64,000 nt of DNA, from the NCBI GenBank assembly GCA_963677445.2, contig CAXXGF010000045.1, positions 1-64,000 of the forward strand, written 5' to 3'. Below the pieces are notes generated by a model that saw only the letters and a program-made list of their open reading frames with translations, was not told where the DNA came from and made no database searches. This stretch comes from G963677445 sp963677445 (GTDB lineage: Bacteria > Bacteroidota > Ignavibacteria > Ignavibacteriales > Melioribacteraceae). Both the position numbers and the translations under genes were made by a program. Below, one piece after another: positions 50,983 through 59,203 of the stretch (its first letter is position 1; every line of letters starts with the position of its first letter).

Positions 50983-53023
50983 AACCTATCTCAATTTTAT
51001 CGATAAATTCGATTTCCACATTCGGCGGCAGTTCAGAATAGGAAAGAACAACAAGTTCGGGAAAACTTGAGTTGATCATTCTGTAAAAATAGGGCCGGAT
51101 GGTAGCTGATGTTATCAGCACAGGCGTGTAACCAAACATCCTGAATTTATCCATCACATTCTCCACAACGCCGTTAAGTTCATTCATTGACACCGGACTT
51201 AATCCGAGATTCGGGGAAGCATCTTTCTGGTTCTGAAGAGAATGGGTAATTTGTGATTCAATTACTTCACCCAGAACAGCGGCATGAATGATTCCGTTAT
51301 AATCTTTGTACAGGTTGGCTATGGTATCCCCGATTGAATGCCTGACATATTCTGTCAGCACATCAACATTGGAGGTCACTTTCGAATAATCTATGAGAGC
51401 TTCCAGAACCTGAACAAGGTCCTTGATAGGAATATATTCTCTCAAAAGATTCTGCAGTATTTTCTGGATGGTGCCCAGCGAAAGCGCGTCGGGATTAATT
51501 TCCTCAACAACAGCCGGATATTCTTTTTTGAGATTTTCAAGGAGCTGTTTAACTGCCTGACGGGATAATATTTTATCGAAATTCCTTTTAAGTGTTTCCT
51601 GCAAATGAGTGGAAAGAACCGATACGGCGTCCACTACTGTAAAACCTACAAGTTCGGCTTTATCCTTTTCTTCATTTGTGATCCATACACCGGGCAGATT
51701 AAAAGCAGGGTCTGTGGTAGGCAGACCATTCACATTTTCGGTTACATTACCCGGGTTCATCGCGAGAAACCTGTCGGTATAAACCTGGTAACTGGCAACA
51801 ATATTCCCTTTAATTTTAATCACATATTCATTTGGATCGAGCTGCAGATTGTCTCTTACCCTGACAGGGGGAATAAGCACCCCATATTCCAGCGCGATAA
51901 ATTTTCGGGTAGATGAAATTTTCTGGAAAAGGTTGCCTCCCTGCTCCTCATCCACAAGGCTTATTAATCCATAACCTATCTCTATTTCAATTGGGTCCAC
52001 CTGTAAATACTGCTCAACTTTTTCTTCTTTCGATTCCTCCTCAGGTTCCTCTTCTGTTACCAGAGTCTGCTCTTTTTTCTTCTGTTTGGTAAGCAGGAAA
52101 GAACCCGCGCCAAGCGCAGTCGCGAGTATGACAAATGGAATAGTAGGCATACCCGGCACAAATGAAAAAAGAAATACTATACCTGAAACCGAACCGAGAA
52201 CCCTGGGATTGGAAAATAACTGTGTCTTAATCTGGGAATCGAGAGCGGTGCCCGCCGCGCTTCTCGTTACAACAAACCCCGAAGCAGTTGCTATAAGCAA
52301 CGCCGGGATCTGTGAAACCAGGCCGTCACCAATTGTAAGAATAGTATAATTTTTTAAAGCGTCTTCAAACGACATTCCTTTCTGCGCAACCCCGATTATA
52401 AATCCGCCTACTATATTAATCACGTTGATAAGCAGGCCCGCTATAGCGTCTCCTTTTACAAACTTGCTGGCGCCATCCATAGCTCCGTAAAATTCAGCTT
52501 CCCTTGAAACATCCTCCCTGCGCGATCTCGCTTCAGCCTCGGTTATAAGTCCTGTATTAAGATCGGCGTCGATCGCCATCTGTTTTCCCGGCATGGCGTC
52601 AAGAGTAAACCTTGCCGAAACTTCAGATATACGTCCCGAACCTTTAATAATTACAATAAACTGAATGATTACAAGAATTATAAATATTATAAACCCGACA
52701 ACATAGTTTCCGCCGACAACAAAAGAGCCGAATGACTCAATAATTTCACCTGCGAATCCTTCAATCAGAATCAGCTTGGTTGAACTAATATTCAACGCGA
52801 GCCTGAAGAGTGTAAAAACCAGCAAAAGTCCCGGAAATACCCCGATATCGAGAGGTTTCTGGATATATAAAGAAACAACAAAAACCAGCACCGATAACGT
52901 AATATTGAGCGCGAGGAAAAAGTCGAGAAATCCCGGGGGCAGTGGAATAAGCATAAGCCCCAACATAAAAATAAGCCCGACAGCAAGTATAATATCAGTA
53001 TGTTGTCCAATATTTTTTATCAT
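50972..53023 (-). CDS. flhA: Flagellar export gate protein FlhA
   Basis: 683 residues, near the usual 690. N-terminal half with about eight membrane helices and the FHIPEP-type signature (FSARFTLDAMPGKQMAIDADLNTGLI). The C-terminal cytoplasmic domain (from about 350) carries VTENVNGLPTTDPAFNLPGVWI. Core of the export gate with FliPQR and FlhB. Overlaps flhB by four bases. Confidence 0.97.
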   Translation of the reverse strand: MIKNIGQHTDIILAVGLIFMLGLMLIPLPPGFLDFFLALNITLSVLVFVVSLYIQKPLDIGVFPGLLLVFTLFRLALNISSTKLILIEGFAGEIIESFGSFVVGGNYVVGFIIFIILVIIQFIVIIKGSGRISEVSARFTLDAMPGKQMAIDADLNTGLITEAEARSRREDVSREAEFYGAMDGASKFVKGDAIAGLLINVINIVGGFIIGVAQKGMSFEDALKNYTILTIGDGLVSQIPALLIATASGFVVTRSAAGTALDSQIKTQLFSNPRVLGSVSGIVFLFSFVPGMPTIPFVILATALGAGSFLLTKQKKKEQTLVTEEEPEEESKEEKVEQYLQVDPIEIEIGYGLISLVDEEQGGNLFQKISSTRKFIALEYGVLIPPVRVRDNLQLDPNEYVIKIKGNIVASYQVYTDRFLAMNPGNVTENVNGLPTTDPAFNLPGVWITNEEKDKAELVGFTVVDAVSVLSTHLQETLKRNFDKILSRQAVKQLLENLKKEYPAVVEEINPDALSLGTIQKILQNLLREYIPIKDLVQVLEALIDYSKVTSNVDVLTEYVRHSIGDTIANLYKDYNGIIHAAVLGEVIESQITHSLQNQKDASPNLGLSPVSMNELNGVVENVMDKFRMFGYTPVLITSATIRPYFYRMINSSFPELVVLSYSELPPNVEIEFIDKIEIGYEN

Positions 53024-54102
53024 ACTATACTTTTCCTTTTAGCATTTCTTTTTCGGAATATGAATGCCAGAATTTTAGCTACCGCTTTGAATAAATCTTC
53101 CGGGATATCATCCCCGATATCACACATTTTATATAAAGCCCTTGCCAGGGGTGGGTCTTCATGTATCGGAATATCATGTTTTTCAGCTACTTCCCTGATT
53201 TTGAAAGCGAGAGAATCAACACCTTTGGCAATAACTTTCGGAGCGCCATCGGCTCCCATTTTGTATTTTAACGCCACAGCAAAATGAGTCGGGTTGGTGA
53301 TCACCACATCGGCTTCGGGCAGTTCTTTCATCATTCTTCTTCTGGCCGCCTGAAACTGTTCCTTCTTGATCCTCGATTTAATTTCGGGAGAACCTTCCGA
53401 CTGTTTGTTTTCCTCTTTAACCTCCTGCTTGGTCATCATCATATCCTGCTTAAATTTATACTTCTGAAAAGCGAAGTCGGCCGCGGCAATAATAGCGAAA
53501 GCGAGCGCAATTTTAATCAGGAATGAGGCGGCGGAATCGGAAAGGAAATCAACAATCTCAACAATAGCCAAATCCATCAGCATTGTAGTCTGACTGATAA
53601 GGGCTGACAAAATAACATAGACAAATATCCCGACCAGCATCAGCTTCGCGATTGTTTTAGCGGCTTCAACCGCTGTGCGGGATGAAAGAAGCTTCTCCTT
53701 AAGTCCCTTTGCCGGATTAAGTTTGCTGAATTTCGGCTTTATTGCTTTAAGGCTGAATTTAAGCCCTATCTGCGCAAAAGAAGCCGCAAGTGCAATAATA
53801 ACCAATCCGCCGAAAACAGGCCCTAAAACCAGCACATAAAAAATATAACCATCCGAGATATAATCTCTTAGCAGACGCTGATTAATTTCCAGAAAACTGA
53901 GATGGCTGAAAATATGCCGGGAAAGTTTACTGATATATTCTCCCATCATTCCCTGCAGAGCAATAATCAGCAGAAGGCCAAAAGTAAAGAGCGCGAAGGA
54001 GTTTACCTCCATACTTTTGGCCACCTGCCCGTCTTTCCGGGCATCCTGCAGCTTCTTATGGGTTGGTTGTTCGGTTTTTTCCTGGCCGTCTTTCTCTGCC
54101 AT
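53020..54102 (-). CDS. flhB: Flagellar export switch protein FlhB
   Basis: 360 residues. Starts with the charged GQEKTEQPTHKKLQDARKDG, four membrane segments, then the cytoplasmic domain with the self-cleavage motif NPTH in EADVVITNPTHFAVALKY. It controls switching from rod/hook to filament export. Next to fliR (four bases). Confidence 0.97.
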   Translation of the reverse strand: MAEKDGQEKTEQPTHKKLQDARKDGQVAKSMEVNSFALFTFGLLLIIALQGMMGEYISKLSRHIFSHLSFLEINQRLLRDYISDGYIFYVLVLGPVFGGLVIIALAASFAQIGLKFSLKAIKPKFSKLNPAKGLKEKLLSSRTAVEAAKTIAKLMLVGIFVYVILSALISQTTMLMDLAIVEIVDFLSDSAASFLIKIALAFAIIAAADFAFQKYKFKQDMMMTKQEVKEENKQSEGSPEIKSRIKKEQFQAARRRMMKELPEADVVITNPTHFAVALKYKMGADGAPKVIAKGVDSLAFKIREVAEKHDIPIHEDPPLARALYKMCDIGDDIPEDLFKAVAKILAFIFRKRNAKRKSIV

Positions 54103-54106
54103 TGGC

Positions 54107-54880
54107 TTACTCCATCGCCTTTATTAATATCAGTAAATTCTCTTCATGTGCTTCAAGCAAATTTTTTATCACCAGAAACAGAATTGGTGTGCTTGCCGCC
54201 AGTAGTACAAATCCGATGCCAATTTTCATTGGCTGGGTAACAAAGAACACCTGCATCTGCGGAATCACTCTCGCCACAACCCCTTCGGCAAGATGAATAA
54301 GGAAAAATGAAACAAGTATGGGTGATGATATTTTAACAGCCAGAACAAAAACCGACGCTGAATATTGAACCAGTAGTTCATGCATCTCTTTGTTCATTAC
54401 AAGATGACCAAGCGGAATAACCTTGAAGGAGTAATATATACCCTCAATTATATAATGATGTCCATTGATAAGAAACATAAGTATAATCGCGCTCGTATAA
54501 ATAAACTCACCCAGAACACTACTATTGGTTTCTTCGAGAGGATTCATTACGTTGGCCATCATAAGCCCCATATCGAAAGCGATAAATGTTCCGGCAAACC
54601 GAATGCCGTAAAAAATAATGTTGACAAAAAAGCCCATTATCATGCCGGCAAAGATTTCTTTTATCGCGAAAAGAGCAAGAAACCAGACACTGAACTGAAC
54701 TGTGACTCCTGAGGTATCGAGGGTAAGAAATACAAGGTAAGCGATAAAAATACTCAGCAATAATTTTACTATAAAAGGGAGAGCCCTGTTGCTGAATACA
54801 GGAGCGGCCATAAGCGCCGAAAATATCCTCAAAAAAATAAAAATAACAATTACAAATTCTCTTACAAGAATCCCGGTCAT
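54107..54880 (-). CDS. fliR: Flagellar export apparatus protein FliR
   Basis: 257 residues with about six hydrophobic helices. IFLRIFSALMAAPVFSNRALPF and LHLAEGVVARVIPQMQVFFVT-type sequences identify FliR. Overlaps fliQ by four bases. Confidence 0.94.
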   Translation of the reverse strand: MTGILVREFVIVIFIFLRIFSALMAAPVFSNRALPFIVKLLLSIFIAYLVFLTLDTSGVTVQFSVWFLALFAIKEIFAGMIMGFFVNIIFYGIRFAGTFIAFDMGLMMANVMNPLEETNSSVLGEFIYTSAIILMFLINGHHYIIEGIYYSFKVIPLGHLVMNKEMHELLVQYSASVFVLAVKISSPILVSFFLIHLAEGVVARVIPQMQVFFVTQPMKIGIGFVLLAASTPILFLVIKNLLEAHEENLLILIKAME

Positions 54881-55146
54881 TCAAGCACCGTAATAATCAG
54901 GTTAAAAATTCTCATTGTCATCGCTATCATTTTATCCATCATCCAGGGAAGCGCGGCTATTATCGCAAGACCTGTAACAAGGATTTTCGGAACAAATGTC
55001 AGTGTCATCTCCTGAATTGAGGTTGTGGCCTGAAATAAAGATATCAGAAGCCCGACAAAGAGAGATACCCCCAGAATAGGGAGCAGAATAATAAAGGTTG
55101 TAAAAAAAACCTCGGTTAATATTTCAAGTACCATATCCTGGGTCAT
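54877..55146 (-). CDS. fliQ: Flagellar export apparatus protein FliQ
   Basis: 89 residues, two membrane helices; LFVGLLISLFQATTSIQEMT and FVPKILVTGLAIIAALPWM are the family signature. Overlaps fliP by one base and fliR by four. Confidence 0.95.
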   Translation of the reverse strand: MTQDMVLEILTEVFFTTFIILLPILGVSLFVGLLISLFQATTSIQEMTLTFVPKILVTGLAIIAALPWMMDKMIAMTMRIFNLIITVLE

Positions 55147-55901
55147 TATATAAATCCTTTTACAAGTGATCCGATTATTAAATTCCAGCCGTCGACAAGA
55201 ATAAAAAGAAGAATTTTAAATGGCAGCGCTATCAGCATTGGGGGTATCATCATCATACCCATAGAGAGGAGAATGCTCGCCACGATCATATCCATCATCA
55301 GAAAGGGAATAAAAAGGAAAAATCCGATAATGAATCCTGCCCTTAGCTCACTTAACGCGAAAGCGGGAAGTAATATATATGTGGGCAGATCCTCACGACT
55401 GTTTGGCCTGACCTCTTCTGAAAGTGTAAGAAATAATTCAAGGTCTTCATTCCTCACATGTTTATACATAAACTCCCTTACCGGCTGGATTCCTTTTTGA
55501 TAGGCTTCCTGAACTCCGATATCACCATTCATTAATGGTTCGAGAGCGACATCATTGACTTCTCCCCAGGTTGGAGCCATAATAAAAAATGTTACAAAAA
55601 GCGCGATTCCGGCGAGAAGCTGACCGGGGGGCATCTGTTGTGTGCCAAGAGCGTTTTTAAGGAAATGAAACACAATAATTATTCTAAGGTAGGATGTAGT
55701 CATTATCATTATTGAAGGCGCCAGACTTAGAATAGTCATCATAAGAAGCACTTGCAGTGTAACGGAAATATCTTCGGGACTATCTGACTCCCCTATCTCT
55801 ATTCCAATTTTGGGAAGTGGAATTTTTTGCGTCTGCTGCGCCTGAAGCGCTCCCCCCGACAGGGTCAGTACTATAAAAATAGTTGAAATTATTTTTTTCA
55901 T
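55146..55901 (-). CDS. fliP: Flagellar export apparatus protein FliP
   Basis: 251 residues with a cleavable signal peptide (residues 1-21) and four membrane helices. MTTSYLRIIIVFHFLKNALG followed by TQQMPPGQLL is the most conserved FliP segment; AFALSELRAGFIIGFFLFIPF and LSMGMMMIPPMLIALPFKI follow. Overlaps fliO by four bases. Confidence 0.96.
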   Translation of the reverse strand: MKKIISTIFIVLTLSGGALQAQQTQKIPLPKIGIEIGESDSPEDISVTLQVLLMMTILSLAPSIMIMTTSYLRIIIVFHFLKNALGTQQMPPGQLLAGIALFVTFFIMAPTWGEVNDVALEPLMNGDIGVQEAYQKGIQPVREFMYKHVRNEDLELFLTLSEEVRPNSREDLPTYILLPAFALSELRAGFIIGFFLFIPFLMMDMIVASILLSMGMMMIPPMLIALPFKILLFILVDGWNLIIGSLVKGFI

Positions 55902-56239
55902 TTCATTGCCAGGTTTTTCTTAAGCAGGTCCAGGAAAGTATCCTTTTGCTTTACCTGTTCCAGATAATTGATATCATCCCCGGTAATCTCAAGCTCTTTC
56001 AGCATCGAGATAGAATGATCGCTTATACCGAGAACCAAAAATTTATCTTTAACCTTCACTACTGAAATATATTTTTTCGGCATTATTGTTTTTGTCTGAA
56101 TTACCGCGATATCCATATTTCCCTTCTCTTTCATCCCGGCAGGATTCGCGTATCTTCTTACTAACCAGAGCGCTCCGTAAAGCAGGGCCAATAATAAGAT
56201 AAGAGGCGCTATCAGTTTTATAATGTCAACTGCCTCCAT
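55898..56239 (-). CDS. fliO: Flagellar biosynthesis protein FliO
   Basis: 113 residues, one N-terminal membrane helix (IIKLIAPLILLLALLYGALW) and a small cytoplasmic domain (KTIMPKKYISVVKVKDKFLV). Poorly conserved family, identified by this pattern and by its place between fliN and fliP. Overlaps fliN by one base. Confidence 0.88.
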   Translation of the reverse strand: MEAVDIIKLIAPLILLLALLYGALWLVRRYANPAGMKEKGNMDIAVIQTKTIMPKKYISVVKVKDKFLVLGISDHSISMLKELEITGDDINYLEQVKQKDTFLDLLKKNLAMK

Positions 56240-56661
56240 CAGGCAAGTCCCTGGAGTTTATCCTTATTATCAATCAGATTGACAATTCTGATACCGAAAT
56301 GTTTGTCTATTACAACAACTTCACCTTCAGCGATTTTTTTATTATTCACATAAATATCGACCGGTTCACTTGCCAGTTTGTCAAGCTCTATTACATATCC
56401 CCTTTCAAGTTCCAGTATATCTTTGATTTTCATCTGTGTCCGGCCAAGCTCAATATAAACATTAAGCTGAAGATCGTTCAGATAATCATAGCGGCTGTCG
56501 GAACTTCCGGTTTTAATGCTCGACTCATCAAACTGTTCAAATTCAGCCAGATTACCAATTACTTCCTCATCCTCAGTAGTGAAGCTGTCATCTAACTGCT
56601 GACTGTTCAGTTTTTCTTCTGAATTTTGGGTTTCTTCATTGTTCAATGTTTCTTCATCCAT
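56239..56661 (-). CDS. fliN: Flagellar C-ring switch protein FliN
   Basis: 140 residues. An acidic N-terminal stretch (1-60) precedes the SpoA/FliN domain: LQLNVYIELGRTQMKIKDIL, ELERGYVIELDKLASEPVDI and NNKKIAEGEVVVIDKHFGIRI. With FliM and FliG it forms the rotor switch. It is 11 bases after fliM. Confidence 0.95.
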   Translation of the reverse strand: MDEETLNNEETQNSEEKLNSQQLDDSFTTEDEEVIGNLAEFEQFDESSIKTGSSDSRYDYLNDLQLNVYIELGRTQMKIKDILELERGYVIELDKLASEPVDIYVNNKKIAEGEVVVIDKHFGIRIVNLIDNKDKLQGLA

Positions 56662-56672
56662 TCCGTTACCTG

Positions 56673-57653
56673 CTAATATGGGTTAATTTCATAAAGTTTT
56701 CTGGTTATTTTAACTGCTTTTTTCTTATTGATATTGCCGAGCTGCCCGAAAAAGAACAGCTTATCCTTTATCCTTACCGGGAATTCATCCCCAAGTTTTC
56801 TCTCAACTTTTATTATATCTCCTTTTTCAAATCCCATCAGATCTCTCATTGTTATATTTACGTTCCCGAATTCAACAACCACCGGCACTTTTGTCTGGTC
56901 CAGATTTTTTTTGATTATTGTGTTGGCCGTTGTGCCATTATATCTACCCGGTCTGATCTTCGAAAGGTTCTGATTGCTCAGTTTCATCAGAATAGCGTCG
57001 AAGGCAAATGTGGCAAAGCAGAGGTTCATCAGAAATGATTTTTCACCGATTGATATTTCAAAAGTGATAAGAAGGACCGATTCACTCTGTGATGTGATCT
57101 GGGCAAAGTCGATATCCGACTCGAATCTTTCAACACGAAATTCAAAATCGCCCACCATTTGCCACGATTTTGTAAGGTCTCTCATAACCTTTTCAACAAT
57201 TATAAAGAGCACCTTTTGTTCAATAGGGGTTATCGCCTTCTTCTTGTCATTGCTTTCGCCGCTTCCCCCCAGCAGAAGATCAACCAGGGTAAGTGATAAG
57301 TCTGTGCCAAGTTCCAGCACTCCTTTTATATCAGTATCCTTGATGTCGAATGTATATAAACACGCAGGATTGGATACACTCAGAACATATTCGGAATAAT
57401 AGATCTGATCGACCGCTGTAATGCTGATATTAACAACATTCTGCAGTTTCGAAACCAGAAATGAGCTAAAACTTTCTGAAAATGTTTCATGTATGTTCCT
57501 GATCGTCCTCAACTGGTTTTTTGAAATCCGGTTGGGGAGCCTGAAATCAAATGGAACTACATCCTTTTCATTTGCCCTGGTCTCATCGCCACGGCCGCTC
57601 TGAACATTATTTAGCAGCGCATCTATCTCTTGCTGCGATAATACTTCAGCCAT
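56673..57653 (-). CDS. fliM: Flagellar motor switch protein FliM
   Basis: 326 residues. The N-terminal CheY-binding segment has EVLSQQEIDALLNNV; the middle domain has RISKNQLRTIRNIHETFSES; the C-terminal SpoA domain has VEFGNVNITMRDLMGFEKGD. Receives CheY-P to switch rotation. fliG is not in the window. Confidence 0.95.
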   Translation of the reverse strand: MAEVLSQQEIDALLNNVQSGRGDETRANEKDVVPFDFRLPNRISKNQLRTIRNIHETFSESFSSFLVSKLQNVVNISITAVDQIYYSEYVLSVSNPACLYTFDIKDTDIKGVLELGTDLSLTLVDLLLGGSGESNDKKKAITPIEQKVLFIIVEKVMRDLTKSWQMVGDFEFRVERFESDIDFAQITSQSESVLLITFEISIGEKSFLMNLCFATFAFDAILMKLSNQNLSKIRPGRYNGTTANTIIKKNLDQTKVPVVVEFGNVNITMRDLMGFEKGDIIKVERKLGDEFPVRIKDKLFFFGQLGNINKKKAVKITRKLYEINPY

Positions 57654-57663
57654 ATCCTACCGC

Positions 57664-58248
57664 CTATTGAATAATATATTTACTGAAATAAATTCTTCTG
57701 ACTTTGTTTCCCCTGAGCAGTTTTTTCAACTCAGTCTGAATTTCCGCTCTTATTGAGTCCTTCACACCGATATCTCTTAACTGTTTCATATCTTTTCCTG
57801 AAAGGACCGAAATAATAATATCCTTTATCATAATTTCTTTTTCTTCAAAAGATTTCATCGCCGCTTCCGATTTCAGATCAAAACCAAATGAGGTCAGCAG
57901 TAATCTTTTTCCGTTAGTGCCTGCCGGATTAACAATCACATCTTCTATCTGGTAAATATGTGAAGCGCCGCCATGACCGCCATCATCTCCGTGCGATTCT
58001 TCCCCGCCCGATTCTTCCTCCGGCTCTTCTGAATGACCTTCCTCAACATACTCCCCTTCCGAATCTTCATGCGACTCAGCGACATGCTGTTTTGCCGGCG
58101 CGTCCATATTCTCATGAAATTTTGTCAGCAGTATGTTGGCGGTAATGTAATATACCGCAACAAGCTGCAGAATAAAAATTGGAATTCCAAAAAGAAATAC
58201 CTTAAGGTTTATCCCCTTTTTTTTCTTATCCTGTACTTCTTCTGCCAT
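57664..58248 (-). CDS. fliL: Flagellar basal body-associated protein FliL
   Basis: 194 residues. Short cytoplasmic start (QDKKKKGINLK), one membrane helix (VFLFGIPIFILQLVAVYYI), an acidic, His/Gly-rich linker (about 55-100) and the FliL periplasmic domain (VIVNPAGTNGKRLLLTSFGF, ALGL-type helices, YFSKYIIQ). The linker is longer and more acidic than in E. coli FliL. First gene of the fliL-fliM-fliN-fliOPQR block. Confidence 0.9.
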   Translation of the reverse strand: MAEEVQDKKKKGINLKVFLFGIPIFILQLVAVYYITANILLTKFHENMDAPAKQHVAESHEDSEGEYVEEGHSEEPEEESGGEESHGDDGGHGGASHIYQIEDVIVNPAGTNGKRLLLTSFGFDLKSEAAMKSFEEKEIMIKDIIISVLSGKDMKQLRDIGVKDSIRAEIQTELKKLLRGNKVRRIYFSKYIIQ

Positions 58249-58476
58249 TTCCTTTTCCTGTTATTTTCTTTTATCGATTATGTTATTTCAATAGATATGC
58301 CAGTTTTTTATTTCTACCGGAATAATTGAATTATAACTCTATTTTTAGTTTTGGATTCAAATAATTATAGATTTCCGAAGAAACAATTGGCCATTATTAA
58401 ACAGTTGGCTGGATAATAACCACATTATTATTCATTCCGGTTTCCCAACCTGATATCTTTCCCGGTTAAAAATATT

Positions 58477-58500
58477 AATCATAAACTGGCAGAGCCAGAA
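58477..58500 (+). repeat. Dispersed hairpin unit, copy 2
   Basis: AATCATAAACTGGCAGAGCC plus AGAA with a perfect CTGGC/GCCAG stem, related to copies at 18794, 29289 (inverted) and 58754. Confidence 0.7.
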
Positions 58501-58530
58501 TAAACAAGGTTATCGAGTTACTCAAAGTAA

Positions 58531-58655
58531 GTCCTCCCCCGTCTCCAAAGAAAAACACTTTGGATCCACCCCCTCCAAAGGGGGATAAAAGACGTAATAT
58601 CCCCCTTTGGAGGGGGTGGCCTCCGGTCGTCTTTTGCCGGAGGGCGGGGGAGGAC
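58531..58655. repeat. Nested inverted repeat (MITE-like hairpin)
   Basis: Inner arms: 58566-58585 (CCACCCCCTCCAAAGGGGGA) and its perfect 20-base reverse complement at 58600-58619, loop 14 bases. Outer arms GTCCTCCCCC (58531-58540) and GGGGGAGGAC (58646-58655). The arms themselves contain smaller palindromes (CCCCC...GGGGG). No coding potential. Confidence 0.85.
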
Positions 58656-58714
58656 TCACCTCGAGTAACCACAAAACCTTTAATTGGCAATAAAATTTTT
58701 TACTCGTTAGTAAA

Positions 58715-58751
58715 ATTTTGCCATTTTGCGTAGAATTTAACTCCTTACGGA
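58715..58751 (+). repeat. Dispersed conserved tail, copy 2
   Basis: 37 bases identical by eye to 18962-18998. Directly followed by another hairpin unit at 58754. Confidence 0.8.
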
Positions 58752-58753
58752 GT

Positions 58754-58777
58754 AATCATAAACTGGCTTAGCCAGAA
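58754..58777 (+). repeat. Dispersed hairpin unit, copy 3
   Basis: AATCATAAACTGGCTTAGCC plus AGAA; stem CTGGC/GCCAG around TTA. Confidence 0.65.
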
Positions 58778-58786
58778 CCAAACTAA

Positions 58787-59056
58787 TTCTGTCCGCCTGT
58801 TCGCCGCGGAGAATCCATGACGGGACTTATTTACCTTTCTTTATACATTTTCCCCTATTTGAAAATAGGGGCTATTCTCTTTCATCTGTCCGCCGCGGAG
58901 GATCCCTGCCGGGATTCTTTTTTACATGATACTATTTGTAACGAGATGAATCAGATGTAAAAAGTCCCGTTAGGGACGACAGATAATAGCCCCGCAATTC
59001 ATTGTGGGGAAACAAGTTAAAAAGTTGATCAAAAGTCCCGCCAGGGACGACAGATG
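58787..59056. repeat. Cluster of four GTCCCG-type palindromic units
   Basis: Two units in one orientation (about 58787-58832 with CATGACGGGACTTAT; 58884-58921 with TCCCTGCCGGGATTC) and two in the opposite orientation (58958-58982, AAAAGTCCCGTTAGGGAC plus GACAGAT; 59032-59056, AAAAGTCCCGCCAGGGAC plus GACAGAT). Each has a small GTCCC/GGGAC stem. The reverse complement of the second pair starts ATCTGTC, and the first pair also starts with CTGTCC. Confidence 0.75.
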
Positions 59057-59142
59057 ATTTCATAATATATATTTCTTGTGATTTTGCGGCCTCTTTAGCG
59101 TCGAAGGAGAGCACAATTCATAACTCATAATTCACAATTAAT

Positions 59143-59179
59143 AAAAAAGGCCCCGCGACTGTCAGACAACCGCGGGGCC
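59143..59179 (-). terminator. Strong intrinsic terminator of flgE
   Basis: On the minus strand GGCCCCGCG (59179-59171) pairs perfectly with CGCGGGGCC (59157-59149) and is followed by TTTTTT (59148-59143). It lies 25 bases after the flgE stop. Confidence 0.92.
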
Positions 59180-59203
59180 GTAATAATAGGGGATTGAGAA
59201 ATT

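Larger units (their letters stand above)
58249..59203. other. 955-bp gene-free region with dispersed repeats (element B)
   Basis: No gene seen. It divides the flgE and fliL transcripts. It holds hairpin units at 58477-58500 and 58754-58777, a nested large inverted repeat at 58531-58655, the conserved tail at 58715-58751, four related GTCCCG/GGGAC palindromic units between 58787 and 59056, AATTCATAACTCATAATTCA-like debris near 59114-59138 and the flgE terminator at 59143-59179. The fliL promoter presumably lies near 58260-58350. Confidence 0.7.

Noticed and set aside
58475..58690. 71-codon minus-strand frame near fliL
   Set aside because: Encoded by the nested inverted repeat and hairpin unit; low-complexity Gly/Pro-rich product.
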